DNA of 50,286 bases, from NCBI RefSeq assembly GCF_022836475.1, contig NZ_BQXH01000007.1:59561-109846 (forward strand). The letters run 5' to 3'. The notes below the pieces were generated by a model, which did not search any database, was not told where the DNA came from, and was given only the letters and a program-made list of their open reading frames with translations. Below are positions 6,652 to 15,948 of this stretch, one piece after another. Within the stretch, counting starts at the first letter, position 1. The number at the start of each line of letters is the position of its first letter. This DNA comes from Ligilactobacillus pabuli. GTDB lineage: Bacteria > Bacillota > Bacilli > Lactobacillales > Lactobacillaceae. The position numbers were made by a program, and so were the translations under genes.

Positions 6652-8583
6652 CTTAGCTGGCTTTCCTGGCTTCTTAGCTGCCACAATCAATCCATCGTTG
6701 ACTGTTTCAGCGTATAACTTATCACCACTGGCCCGACCCGCAAAGTGCACGCCATCGGTGCCATCAAAGACCTCTGGATGCGCTGCAGCGTTTTTGCCCC
6801 AATCAGCAATTGTGATCCACTCATATTTGGCAGGCAGCTTCCGTTCTAACACACCCAATTTGGTCGAGTTCCACGATGCCGTTGCCGACCGATCATAAGG
6901 TGTCATAATCACCAACTTGTGCCCCGGCTTCAAATCTTTAATGATTTTTTCCAGTTGTTCCTGATAATCGTTCAAAGAGTTTGTTCCCACAGCAATCACT
7001 ACAAACTCACGTAAAGTCTTATTTTTCTGCTGGTTCATCATAGTGGTATATGCTTCATTTAACTTTCGGTTACCTTCCGCATCAACCTGCGAATCCGCCA
7101 CATGCGGCTCCAGATACCGCCGAGTTCCCAACGTCACACTGTCCCCTATAATTGAAACACCCGCTGGAATCTGATACTTGCTAGCGGTACTTTGTTTGTT
7201 AAACGCCCGGTAGTCATTAGTATCAGTCTTTTGTTTAACCAGTGCCTTTTTCTTAGGTGGTGCAACCTGGGCTAAGACTGTGTCCTTAGCTTCCGCCACC
7301 CCATCGAAATCCTGGTAAATTCCACCAATCCACAGGTGCCGTTCCAAGGCTGACATCACTGGTGCCTTGTGCGCGGTGAAGCCTGTCACGACAAACAAAC
7401 CTGCAATAATCACCGTCAATGGTATGGTCAAAGCACGACCACCCACTCGTTGGCCAAAGAAGTGCCCTTTTCTCCCCGCTACTAATGGTTCCACCAAATA
7501 ATACGAAAGTGCTGCAAAAATAAAACTCAAGACGGTTGTCAAAACAGCGGCCCAACCATTGGACATTTTGTGAGAAAAAATCACGTACAACGGCCAGTGA
7601 TACAGATAAACACTGTACGAACAGTCCGCAATAAAGCCGAAGATCCATGGTTCCTTCACTCCCGGCGTTTCTTCATGTAAGATTCGTGCCCCTAGAATCA
7701 TCATTGCTCCCAATAAAACCGCAATTACCATGCCATAAGGGTAAGTAAACGCCGCACTAAAATCTAGGGTAAAGGTGATAATCAAGATTCCGGCCAAACC
7801 AACTACCATTAACAACATCCCCAATGGCACCGAACCCCATTTTCTCAGCCAGCGCGTAAAGGAAACAGTCAAAGTCGAAATTCCCGTCAAACTTCCTAAA
7901 ATCGCTCCCAAGAAGAAAGGAAAACTATGCGTCACACTAGAAAAATAAACCGGAGAGAAGTCTTTGAGACCCGCGCCACCAGTTTTCATCGCCATAATGC
8001 TAGCAACTGCAAGAACAGTCGACATCAGCACGATTCCACCACGGAAAAAACCATTTTGTGAGCGTGAATGTCCGAAAAATAAGTGCACTAATTTGGAAAA
8101 GAGGTAGACGATCAGGCCCCACACAATATAAAAGTGCATTTCAACCGCTAACGACCAAGTATGCAAGAATAAATGCGGGATAAAGTTATTTTCGTAACTT
8201 CCACCCGTAGCAATTTCAAAATAGTTAGTCACAAAACCGAAAGCCGCTGCGACTTGTTTGCCCAGACCAGTGATAAAATCCGGTCCCACCAAATAAGTCA
8301 ACGGCACGACCAACAATACTGACAAAACTAATGGCGGTACGATCCGGTAAAACCGGCGCTGATAAAAGCTTCCCAGTTTAAAGCGACCGCTGTTGTGAAA
8401 TTCATCGATCATTAGTGACGTGATCAAAAAGCCGGAAAACACGAAGAAGACGTCGACCCCAACAAAACCGCCCGGATATGTATTCTGGAAAAAATGATAG
8501 CCTAACACTAAAAATAAGCCCGTGATACGGACTAGGCTAAACCATTTGATTTTAGTTTTACTTGGTTTGTTTGAAATTTCCAT
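6649..8583 (-). CDS. OatA-like peptidoglycan O-acetyltransferase (acyltransferase-3 plus SGNH domain)
   Basis: A 644-aa two-domain membrane protein. Residues 1-370 form an acyltransferase-3 domain with about ten membrane helices and the motifs RITGLFLVLGYHFF, GVDVFFVFSGFLIT and FYQRRFYRIVPP. Residues from about 470 form an extracellular SGNH domain with IIGDSVTLGTR (nucleophile Ser), GTNS and DGVHF (Asp and His). In OatA the membrane domain moves acetyl groups outward and the SGNH domain transfers them to MurNAc, giving lysozyme resistance. Wall teichoic acid is an alternative acceptor. The start overlaps the upstream MORN gene by 26 bases. Confidence 0.88.
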   Translation of the reverse strand: MEISNKPSKTKIKWFSLVRITGLFLVLGYHFFQNTYPGGFVGVDVFFVFSGFLITSLMIDEFHNSGRFKLGSFYQRRFYRIVPPLVLSVLLVVPLTYLVGPDFITGLGKQVAAAFGFVTNYFEIATGGSYENNFIPHLFLHTWSLAVEMHFYIVWGLIVYLFSKLVHLFFGHSRSQNGFFRGGIVLMSTVLAVASIMAMKTGGAGLKDFSPVYFSSVTHSFPFFLGAILGSLTGISTLTVSFTRWLRKWGSVPLGMLLMVVGLAGILIITFTLDFSAAFTYPYGMVIAVLLGAMMILGARILHEETPGVKEPWIFGFIADCSYSVYLYHWPLYVIFSHKMSNGWAAVLTTVLSFIFAALSYYLVEPLVAGRKGHFFGQRVGGRALTIPLTVIIAGLFVVTGFTAHKAPVMSALERHLWIGGIYQDFDGVAEAKDTVLAQVAPPKKKALVKQKTDTNDYRAFNKQSTASKYQIPAGVSIIGDSVTLGTRRYLEPHVADSQVDAEGNRKLNEAYTTMMNQQKNKTLREFVVIAVGTNSLNDYQEQLEKIIKDLKPGHKLVIMTPYDRSATASWNSTKLGVLERKLPAKYEWITIADWGKNAAAHPEVFDGTDGVHFAGRASGDKLYAETVNDGLIVAAKKPGKPAK

Positions 8584-8941
8584 CTATAAACTCTCCTTGA
8601 TAAACCTTGTTTTTTTGCGTGGTTAACTTGCCGTGACCACTAACATCGCCCTTCACAAAATGACCGCTAAACTGCCAGCCTTCATGGGACTTCAAGGTGC
8701 CTTTGCCATTAAAACGTCCGTCTTTAAACTGCCCCTGGTAGACGTCCCCATTTTTTAAGCTGAGCTTTCCTTGCCCGTCAAATTTATTTTTAAAGACTTG
8801 ACCATCATAAATGATTCGCCCGTGATCCAGGGTATAGTGGCCTGTGGAGCGCTGTGCCGGCTTTAAAGCGATCACTGCAAAAACCACAATTAAAATCACG
8901 GTCAAGATTTCCCCTGCTACTCGAATTGGTTGTTTTTGCAT
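8558..8941 (-). CDS. Membrane-anchored MORN-repeat protein
   Basis: A 127-aa protein with one N-terminal membrane anchor (residues 8-27) and about four MORN repeats after residue 35, visible as Y-x-G-x-F/V-x-x-x-x-x-x-G-x-G-x-L (YDGQVFKNKFDGQGKL, YQGQFKDGRFNGKGTL, FSGHFVKGDVSGHGKL, YQGEFIDGNF). MORN repeats are beta-hairpin units often involved in membrane or protein contacts. Overlap with the acyltransferase gene suggests co-translation and a partner role in O-acetylation, which is inference. GAGAGG precedes the ATG. Confidence 0.8.
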   Translation of the reverse strand: MQKQPIRVAGEILTVILIVVFAVIALKPAQRSTGHYTLDHGRIIYDGQVFKNKFDGQGKLSLKNGDVYQGQFKDGRFNGKGTLKSHEGWQFSGHFVKGDVSGHGKLTTQKNKVYQGEFIDGNFKQTK

Positions 8942-9099
8942 CTTAATTTTTCCTCTCTTTGGTCCCGGAATCGTTTTAATTGATTACACTATCATGGTAC
9001 CAAACTAATAATATTTTGCCTAACAAAACGACGCGCAGTTTTTCTTTTTACTTTACCCGTAAATACTCTGCGCTAACTCATCATCTTTAGTAATCATGT

Positions 9100-9128
9100 T
9101 TGTAAAATAGATTGACTAATTATATAAT
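9100..9128 (+). promoter_or_regulatory. Promoter upstream of the GT-C-like gene
   Basis: -35 TTGTAA (9100-9105), 17-base spacer, -10 TATAAT (9123-9128). If it drives the next gene the leader is about 450 bases. Confidence 0.6.
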
Positions 9129-9274
9129 GAATTTGCCCTATTTAATGATAGCAATTTGATGCAGACAGACGTTATCAACAAAAAAGTTAATCTTGCTTTT
9201 AAAGCTTTAAATAAAAATACCACACCATATTTTAAAAAGTAGTTGGCTTATCTGTTATACGAATGACATAATTA

Positions 9275-9309
9275 TTTATTCGAAAATTGAAATTCAATTT
9301 TCGAATAAA
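9275..9309. repeat. 35-bp near-perfect palindrome
   Basis: Two 17-base arms (left arm TTTATTCGAAAATTGAA) mirror each other around one central base. No T-run follows on either strand, so it is more likely a binding site or cruciform-prone element than a terminator. Confidence 0.7.
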
Positions 9310-9587
9310 CTAGGAATAGCTTTTAGCAAGGCAACAGCAACAATTAATAATGTACACTAACCAAATCAAAAACGTATCGAATAAGTCAAACAACATAGAG
9401 AAGACTAAAACAATACTTATACTAATTACTAATTCAGTTAATGAACCAAAAAAGAATAGTAATAAGCAATCAAAAGGGAGCATTTAAATACATTTTTTCA
9501 GTTAAAGCAGGGGTATTAATGAGTAATAATCCCTCGAGTATCAACAATAGAATTTATAGCTAGCTACAACTTTTTGGAGGGAACAAT

Positions 9588-11639
9588 TTGAAAATAAAAA
9601 ATCTATTTTGGAAATCTTCTTGGTTTTTAGGCTTCTTATTTAGTATTTTCACTCTACTAAATGCAATTTTTTACCCGGGACTTATACACAATAAATCTAA
9701 CCTGTTACTTAATAATGTTTACATATTTGCTATAGCGGGTATTATCTTAGTTTTCTTGTATTCACTATTTTCTTTTAATCAAAAAATTCAACGCATTATT
9801 TGCGCCGTACTAATAATTTTTCAGGTTTTTATTCAATTATATTTGGCCTTTACTTTTGGAGGTGCTCAAGGTGTTGATGACTTTGATATAAGAACACAAG
9901 CTGAAGCTTTGTCACAAGGATCTCACCAATGGCCTTCTTATTTTTCTTTTGCCCCCAATAACGTTGGATCAACAATTATTTTTTCTTGGATAATTAAATT
10001 ATGTTCTATTTTAAAATTTAAAAGCACAACAACTGCGTTAAACCTTTTTTCTTTTTTGATTATTGATATTGCAGCAGTCTGTGGGTATTTTATACTGAAA
10101 AATAAACAAAGCAAAATATTGTATATTCTTTTATGTTGTTCTTTTGCTCCACTCTTTTTACCAGCATTAATACTATATACAGATCCACTTGCTATGTCGC
10201 TTACCTTTATATCTATTTTTCTAGTTACTAAAGCAGAACGCTCAAAAAATAAAGGTAGCACTGCTGTCTTGTTAATATGTTCCATAATTACAATGTGTCT
10301 AGCTACTTTCTGTAAAACAAATGCAATTATTATCCTAATTGCTTTTGCTATATATACAACATTTAAAAACCATTCTTTAAAAAAGACTTTTTGTGTTCTT
10401 TTACTAACACTAGTTGTATTTAGTTGCTGTAATTATTTTTATCAACAAACTAAGGAAAATTATAATTTTGAAATTAATAGTAGTTCTAATTTTCCTTATG
10501 TATACTGGATGGCTATGGGACTAGACTCCAGAACTGATGGTACAAATTCAAAAAATAATATTAATTTGTGGGCAGAAACTGCTAAATACAAAACCTTATC
10601 CTCCCGTGCTTCATACAATAGTAAAAAAATACATCGTGAAATTCAAAGTGCAGGTCTTTTGGGATTGGCTAGCCTATGGGCTCGCAAAGAAAATATTCAA
10701 TGGTCTATGGGTTCCATGGGGATTGAAAGTAGAAAATATAACATATATAGCTCATCATCTAAACTGTATAAATATATTTTTGGACAGCAAAACATTCTTC
10801 TTCTGTCCATTTCTCAAGCTATTTACTTAATACTTTGGTTAGGATTTTTTATTTATTGCATAAAAAAAATTAGACAACATAAAAACGACATCACTATAGA
10901 CAACCTGATGTTACTTTTTATTATTGGTATTTTTTTATTTCATTTACTTATGTGGGAAACTATGGAGCGTTATGCTTACATAGTTGTTCTACCTTTTCTA
11001 CTCCTCAGTAGTTTAGGGATTAAAGATCTTTTTACCTTTATCCAAGACTCGAAGTTTTTCAAAGACTCTCGGAATATAAATGTTAGTTTTATAGTTTTAA
11101 TAGGGATTTTATGTTGTGGTTTCACATTAGATATTTCTAAAGTAAAGAACAAGGTTGTATCAGATGTACCAGTTTTAGGACAACATTTCTATAGAAATGA
11201 AACTTTAACAATAAATCCCCAACAAACGTTGAGTGAACATCTTCATGTTCCTTCTACGTTTAATAAAATAACACTAGTTATGCCAAGCACTAATCCAAGA
11301 TCACTAAAGACAACACTTAAAAATGATAGTAACAATAAAAATTTAATTGAAGGGGAAAATTTTTGGAAAGAATCCGCAGGAGATTATATTCTTAAAATAA
11401 AAAATAAGTCCTCTGAAGTCATACAAATACAAACTGGAAAGTCTCCAAAAATGGATTTACTACAACAGCCAATTAAAAAATCCAAAAATTATTTTTTTGA
11501 TATAACTTTTAGCAATTCAAGCTTATCACCTTTATTGCCAGTAAAAAGATACATTCAACTTTTTACAATATGCTTGTTAATAACAATCTTTAGCTATCTC
11601 AGATTGTTAAAAATTACAAAATTAAAGGGTAGAGATTAA
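9588..11639 (+). CDS. Polytopic membrane protein, GT-C glycosyltransferase-like
   Basis: A 683-aa protein with about twelve membrane helices, one after another from residue 10 to about 490, then an extracellular domain of roughly 150 residues and a last helix near 660. The acidic pair in GVDDFDIRTQAEAL, in the first external loop, resembles the catalytic Asp region of GT-C enzymes that use polyprenyl-phosphate sugars. No closer family is recognised. The start is TTG after GGAGGG. Codon use is strongly AT-rich compared with neighbours, and it borders decayed insertion sequences, suggesting transfer. Likely role: adding sugars to a surface polymer (inference). Confidence 0.6.
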   Translation: MKIKNLFWKSSWFLGFLFSIFTLLNAIFYPGLIHNKSNLLLNNVYIFAIAGIILVFLYSLFSFNQKIQRIICAVLIIFQVFIQLYLAFTFGGAQGVDDFDIRTQAEALSQGSHQWPSYFSFAPNNVGSTIIFSWIIKLCSILKFKSTTTALNLFSFLIIDIAAVCGYFILKNKQSKILYILLCCSFAPLFLPALILYTDPLAMSLTFISIFLVTKAERSKNKGSTAVLLICSIITMCLATFCKTNAIIILIAFAIYTTFKNHSLKKTFCVLLLTLVVFSCCNYFYQQTKENYNFEINSSSNFPYVYWMAMGLDSRTDGTNSKNNINLWAETAKYKTLSSRASYNSKKIHREIQSAGLLGLASLWARKENIQWSMGSMGIESRKYNIYSSSSKLYKYIFGQQNILLLSISQAIYLILWLGFFIYCIKKIRQHKNDITIDNLMLLFIIGIFLFHLLMWETMERYAYIVVLPFLLLSSLGIKDLFTFIQDSKFFKDSRNINVSFIVLIGILCCGFTLDISKVKNKVVSDVPVLGQHFYRNETLTINPQQTLSEHLHVPSTFNKITLVMPSTNPRSLKTTLKNDSNNKNLIEGENFWKESAGDYILKIKNKSSEVIQIQTGKSPKMDLLQQPIKKSKNYFFDITFSNSSLSPLLPVKRYIQLFTICLLITIFSYLRLLKITKLKGRD

Positions 11640-11766
11640 TTTTGGATTTCCGAAACTATAATGATAAATTATCTGCTTAAGGTCGTTAAATGTTGAAAGA
11701 TGAATTGTCTGTCGTCCTTTTTCTACGGAAAGTCAATAGTTAAGCCCAACTTTATAGCACTAAGAC

Positions 11767-12196
11767 TTGTCAAGCTGACAAATGAAATAATATAAAATTA
11801 AATCTGTTTCCAAGCGGCTTCATTCCAGTATTCACCCGGAGTGAGGCTGTTTCTTTATGCTAAGCGATTGTAGTGATTAACCTTCTTCAACAGCTTCACG
11901 GTCTCTTCAAAGGTTGTAGGCATTGTTTGATACTCCATCCAGTGTGATTTGAACTCATTCCACCAATATTCCATTGGCGCATTATCATATGGTGTACCTG
12001 GACGAGACCCATGCTGTATATCACATCGTAACGTCCCAGAAAGTTGTTGAAAGCGCCAGATGTATAAGTTGATCCACAAGTGAACATCACCAACGCTACC
12101 AAATACGCGTTGGAACACTTCTATTTCCACAGATGCGGTTTCAGTAATAATGAAATGGTGTGATGCGAAGACGCACATAAAGACTGCACTACGCCC
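11767..12196 (-). mobile_element. Decayed IS3-family element, C-terminal part only
   Basis: Opens with TGTCAAGCTGACA, the same end sequence as the adjoining copy at 12197, and carries only the 3' part of the transposase. Readable pieces include ITETASVEIEVFQRVF and SRPGTPYDNAPMEYWWNEF, but the middle is frameshifted and the tail shortened. It abuts the next copy head to tail with no spacer. Confidence 0.8.
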
Positions 12197-12202
12197 TGTC
12201 AA
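11855..12202 (-). pseudogene. IS3-family transposase fragment (copy B)
   Basis: The 115-codon frame aligns with the C-terminal part of the transposase in the adjacent copy: HHFIITETASVEIEVF, then a shifted stretch, then GSRPGTPYDNAPMEYWWNEFKSHWM. The DRGSAYTSGAF segment around the second catalytic Asp is out of frame, and the last residues before the usual DEYWNEAA end are missing. Not functional. Confidence 0.85.
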
Positions 12203-13080
12203 GTTGACAAATGAAATAATATAAAGTTGAATCTATCTCTAAGCGGCTTCATTCCAGTATTCATCTGGAGTAAGGCCGTTTCTTTGTGCTGAACGATTGT
12301 GGTGATTGAAGTACTCAATCCCTGCTTCAACCAGCTTCACGAGCTCTTCAAAGGTTTTAGGCATCGGATGACTATCCATCCAGCGCAATTTTAACTCATT
12401 CCACCAACGTTCCATTGGCGCATTATCATATGGTGTACCTGGACGGGACATACTGCGAGTTACATCGTAACGCCCAAGAAAGCTGTTGAAAGCGCCAGAT
12501 GTATAAGCTGACCCACGATCTGTGTGAATCAGTGGATGAACAGCACCAACCCTATCAAATGCACGTTAAAACACCTTTATTTCCACAGCTGAGGTTTCGG
12601 TAATACTGAGATGGTGTGACAAAAGACGACGTCCATAAAGATCGAGCACACCACTGAGACGAATCTTATGTTCACCATTGGGACCAAATCTCAATTCGGT
12701 TGAATCTGACAACCAAACCTTATTAGGTGCGTCTGTCTCGAAGTCCTGGTTCAAGACATTATCTTGAATATATTGCTCACTTGCTTCTTGGCGACTATGT
12801 TTCTCCACCCTAATTTGACATCTCAAGCCAAGTTCACGCATCACGCGTCGGACCATTTTGTACGTCACTCGGAAAGTAATCAACTCATCGTGTTCAAGAC
12901 TCACTAAAAGATTTCCAGCACCGATGCCTTGATGGTGGAAATTAAACCAGTATTGTGTTCGTTCCTTGAGTTGACAATTGCGAGCTTCCCAAGTAGTTTC
13001 TTCTCACTTTAAGACTTTGAAGTAAGCCTAAAGGTATTCAAGAACTTCGACGAGAGGCTTGGATACCTCTAAGCTTGATA
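12197..13080 (-). mobile_element. Decayed IS3-family element, longer copy
   Basis: Starts at TGTCAAGTTGACA (12197) and carries most of an orfB-like transposase. The left boundary near 13080 is not clear because no matching terminal repeat is visible and the orfA part is missing or scrambled. Confidence 0.75.
12239..12990 (-). pseudogene. IS3-family transposase (orfB), nonsense-mutated
   Basis: Read in one frame, the sequence gives YWFNFHHQGIGAGNLLV, then the DDE core: WLSDSTELRFGP (first Asp), LIHTDRGSAYTSGAF (second Asp) and RPGTPYDNAPMERWWNELK (Glu), ending DEYWNEAA. A TAA stop at 12566-12568 interrupts the frame between the first and second catalytic residues. No intact orfA is found upstream. 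These are the standard motifs of IS3-family orfB; the copy is inactive. Confidence 0.85.
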
Positions 13081-13218
13081 GTTTTTTTGTAGAAAAATAG
13101 TGCTGATAATCATCTTATCAACACTAAAAGATTTAGGTGTTTCAATTACCATCTTCCTACATTTTATAATTGCCCTTTGCATACAATTTACATTAAATAG
13201 GTTTTATTTAATAAACAA

Positions 13219-14280
13219 TTATTTTTGGGGCTTGGAAAATGGATATTTTCTTGGAAAAAAAAAGGACCGCAAAAATGGAATAAATGGAACTATAATTGAT
13301 GCGAGCCAGATAATAATTAGGCGGTAAATGATAATTGCAAAGACGGCAAATTCTACCCTGTTAGTCATGGCCAGTATCCTGCCAAAAATTTTTGAACCAA
13401 CTAAAAGGGCATTTAAATCAATTAGATGAAAACATAACATCACTAAAGAATCTTTCCCATATTTTTGCAACACTGGCCACTGATACTTAGCTTTTAATCC
13501 CCAACGACATAATCTAACTATAAAATAAGTACCACCAAACGCTCCTATAACTGCTAGAAAAGGAGAATCAGCGTGGCTAATATTCATATAAAAGAATCCC
13601 GATTTTGCAGATAACAACCACAATAACAAACTAACTACATCGAAAAAATAATTCCCTTTTTCTACCCAGTTATACGCACGTAAAATATAACCAGAACAAT
13701 AAAAAATCTGGCTGATTAAGACTGCATCAAAAGACCAGGGTAATTGAATTCTTTGACCAAGTAAAAAGCCACATACAGCCAATACTACACTTAACAAAAA
13801 TATCCAATAATTACTGTAAGAAAATTTATGACTTACTTTAACAACAAAATTAAACAATAAATTTCCTAAAAACATTGCTGGTAAGAACCAAATAGCGCCA
13901 ACAGCTGTTATTGTTAACTTTAAGCCAGGAATAAACGAACTAGTACCTAACCCATATAAACCACTCGCTATGTATTGAAGAAAGTTAATTGGGTGTATCC
14001 AATTTGGAAAAATGTTATGCCCAAAAAATTCAATTATTCCTATCAAAAACACTGTTGAAAAATATGGTAATAATAAATTTCTAAAACCACTTCTAACAAT
14101 TTGTGAAAAACTTTTTTCTTTAAATAGATATCCCGACAAAATGAAAAAAATTGGCACATTTACTGCAAACAATAACGCCGAAAAAAACGATCGTGAATAT
14201 AAACTTAAAGAATGGGTAATCACAATCATGATTATCGCTATTCCACGTGCCATATCTATCCATTCAATTCTTTTATTCAT
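13219..14280 (-). CDS. Acyltransferase-3 family membrane protein
   Basis: A 353-aa polytopic protein (about ten helices) with the acyltransferase-3 signature: RIEWIDMARGIAIIMIVITHS (His in the first helix) and NVPIFFILSGYLF. Unlike the OatA-like protein it has no SGNH domain, as in OafA/WecH-type enzymes that acetylate surface polysaccharides. The acceptor cannot be told. It is AT-rich, lies between decayed IS3 copies and the PrsW gene, and the C-terminal residues are very basic. GAGAAG precedes the ATG. Confidence 0.8.
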   Translation of the reverse strand: MNKRIEWIDMARGIAIIMIVITHSLSLYSRSFFSALLFAVNVPIFFILSGYLFKEKSFSQIVRSGFRNLLLPYFSTVFLIGIIEFFGHNIFPNWIHPINFLQYIASGLYGLGTSSFIPGLKLTITAVGAIWFLPAMFLGNLLFNFVVKVSHKFSYSNYWIFLLSVVLAVCGFLLGQRIQLPWSFDAVLISQIFYCSGYILRAYNWVEKGNYFFDVVSLLLWLLSAKSGFFYMNISHADSPFLAVIGAFGGTYFIVRLCRWGLKAKYQWPVLQKYGKDSLVMLCFHLIDLNALLVGSKIFGRILAMTNRVEFAVFAIIIYRLIIIWLASIIVPFIPFLRSFFFPRKYPFSKPQK

Positions 14281-14484
14281 GACTTCTCACTATTTTTTTC
14301 AAAAAATCCCTCCAATAATATTTATCCATGTAATAACTTTATTTGGCTAAAACATTTTGTCTCTTCGCTTCTTACTTACCCATAATTAATATAATACACC
14401 ATTAGACTGTTTTAAAATACAAAATCGTTTATAAAACCTTACACACCAATAAATGGGTATAAACTGTATACTCAAAAAACTAAA

Positions 14485-15579
14485 TTATTCAATTTTTAAA
14501 TTAGCCTTTAATTTTTTTAGTTCTTTGACCTCTCGTAAGCCTGCATGGATCAAGACAAAAATGGCGACCCAACCAATAATGATCAATGCAATCAACTTCA
14601 AATCCGCAAACGGCGTCTGCATATCCCAAAAAGCATGCAACAAGACTGCTAGAACATAAAAATTGATAAAGTGGCGGTCCGTAAAGTGTTCTTTGCGCAA
14701 AGGACTGTTCCTTTTGACCAAAACTAAAGCTGCCCCTAAAATGGCGGTCCAAATCGTGTGACTACCCAACGAGCCAAAGGACCGGACTAACAACACTCCA
14801 ATCCCATAATTTTGCGCGTAACCAGCGTTTTCAAAGACGGCGAAACCAGCACCAATCGCCGCACCAATCAACATTCCGTTAAAAATATGCGTGATTTTCT
14901 TGCGATGAACAAAGTAAGCGACAATAATCAGCTTCCCAGTCTCTTCCACTAAGCCAATCAAAATCGAACCCAGCAGGGAAAAATTACCACTACCGGTCAG
15001 AGAGTAAATGAAAACCGTCATTAACAGCGAAAATGCCCCACCAACAAAGAAAATCTTGATGACTTGGTAAATACTGATATTTTTAAAGACATTGATTTCA
15101 AAAAAGAAGATCAAGAGGGAAAATGGCACAGCCAACGCCCCCATAAATAATAGGCCAGGATAGGCGTTAGAATTACGAAAAACCAAGAGCACAGCCAATA
15201 AAATCAGCAACAAACCTGACAAGGATAAGAAGACCCGGGAAAACAACCAGGGTTGAACTTCTTTGTCAGCTACCTCGCTTAATGTCGGGGTCGTCTCTTT
15301 AGTTCCTGCGATAAAGATCCGGTCAGTTTCATCTGCGGTATGTTTTTTAAAAACCTGTTTAAAAAATGCTTTGAGATTAATTTCGACACTAGTATCTTCA
15401 CCAGTCCAAGAATTAATTTCCTTAGTTGCATTATTTAAAATCTTTTCGGTCCTCGAACTGCGGTCCGCCTGTTGCTGATGGTGCAAGGCTGCTCCACATT
15501 CTACGCAAAACTTATTGGCTGCTTGATTTTTTGTCCCGCACCTTGGACAGCTGACCCACTTAGTTTCATTTTCTGCCAT
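14485..15579 (-). CDS. PrsW-family intramembrane protease with N-terminal zinc ribbon
   Basis: A 364-aa protein. Residues 8-31 form a zinc ribbon (CPRCGTKNQAANKFCVECG). After a linker come about nine membrane helices carrying the PrsW motifs: LVEETGKLI (EExxK), FAVFENAGYA (FxxxEN), HTIWTA, and LLHAFWD. PrsW is a glutamic-type intramembrane protease; in Bacillus it cleaves the anti-sigma factor RsiW. No sigma or anti-sigma gene lies nearby, so the substrate is unknown. The start at 15579 is preferred because AGGAGG lies just before it; an ATG 24 bases upstream has no such site. Confidence 0.88.
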   Translation of the reverse strand: MAENETKWVSCPRCGTKNQAANKFCVECGAALHHQQQADRSSRTEKILNNATKEINSWTGEDTSVEINLKAFFKQVFKKHTADETDRIFIAGTKETTPTLSEVADKEVQPWLFSRVFLSLSGLLLILLAVLLVFRNSNAYPGLLFMGALAVPFSLLIFFFEINVFKNISIYQVIKIFFVGGAFSLLMTVFIYSLTGSGNFSLLGSILIGLVEETGKLIIVAYFVHRKKITHIFNGMLIGAAIGAGFAVFENAGYAQNYGIGVLLVRSFGSLGSHTIWTAILGAALVLVKRNSPLRKEHFTDRHFINFYVLAVLLHAFWDMQTPFADLKLIALIIIGWVAIFVLIHAGLREVKELKKLKANLKIE

Positions 15580-15665
15580 CGCCACGTCCTCCTGCTTAAT
15601 CATAAGTTAATCATTATTATAAGCTCCGACTTGAAGTCAGCCAAACTTTCTGCTTAGTAACAAAC

Positions 15666-15889
15666 ACAGAGCGGAGCAAACCGGGAGAACTCGAGCACCA
15701 TCAGAACCGAGTGACTAATGCGGGTTAGGCATTGGTCGCTGGGTTTGGATGGGCGGAAAGTCCTGGGTTGAGCAGCTCGACTACAAACCCACAGAGTGGA
15801 TTAAAACGGTTAGCTCCCGAGCATTTCGAAGCCTGCCTTAAAGGTGGGCTTGGATAGGCGGACGGAACTGCTTTGAGTAGTTCGACTAA
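15666..15889. repeat. Dispersed structured repeat, two tandem units (reverse orientation)
   Basis: Unit 15666-15784 runs ACAGAGCGGAG to AGCTCGACTA; unit 15791-15889 runs ACAGAGTGGA to AGTTCGACTAA. Inner hairpins are GACTAATGCGGGTTAGGCATT-like and CCTGCCTTAAAGGTGGG. It lies between the thioredoxin gene and the PrsW gene, both on the minus strand. Confidence 0.75.
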
Positions 15890-15933
15890 AAAACAAGCAG
15901 ACTACAGTAACTAATTCTGCAATCTGCTTGTTT
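15888..15933 (-). terminator. Terminator of the HAD-thioredoxin operon
   Basis: Stem AAACAAGCAGA / TCTGCTTGTTT, followed on the minus strand by TTTTTT, 16 bases after the thioredoxin stop codon. Confidence 0.8.
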
Positions 15934-15948
15934 CACATAATCGACTGA

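Larger units (their letters stand above)
8942..9587. other. AT-rich intergenic region with a promoter and a 35-bp palindrome
   Basis: No convincing gene. A strong plus-strand promoter lies at 9100-9128, more than 450 bases before the next start. A 27-codon ORF (9159-9242) has no ribosome site. A perfect 35-bp palindrome sits at 9275-9309. The leader may be a long 5' UTR or an unrecognised RNA. Confidence 0.5.

Noticed and set aside
6479-6898. 139-codon plus-strand ORF
   Set aside because: Most of it is opposite the OatA-like gene's conserved SGNH domain; no ribosome site.
9159-9242. 27-codon ORF in the leader at 9.1 kb
   Set aside because: No ribosome site and no family resemblance; kept only as a note in the intergenic entry.
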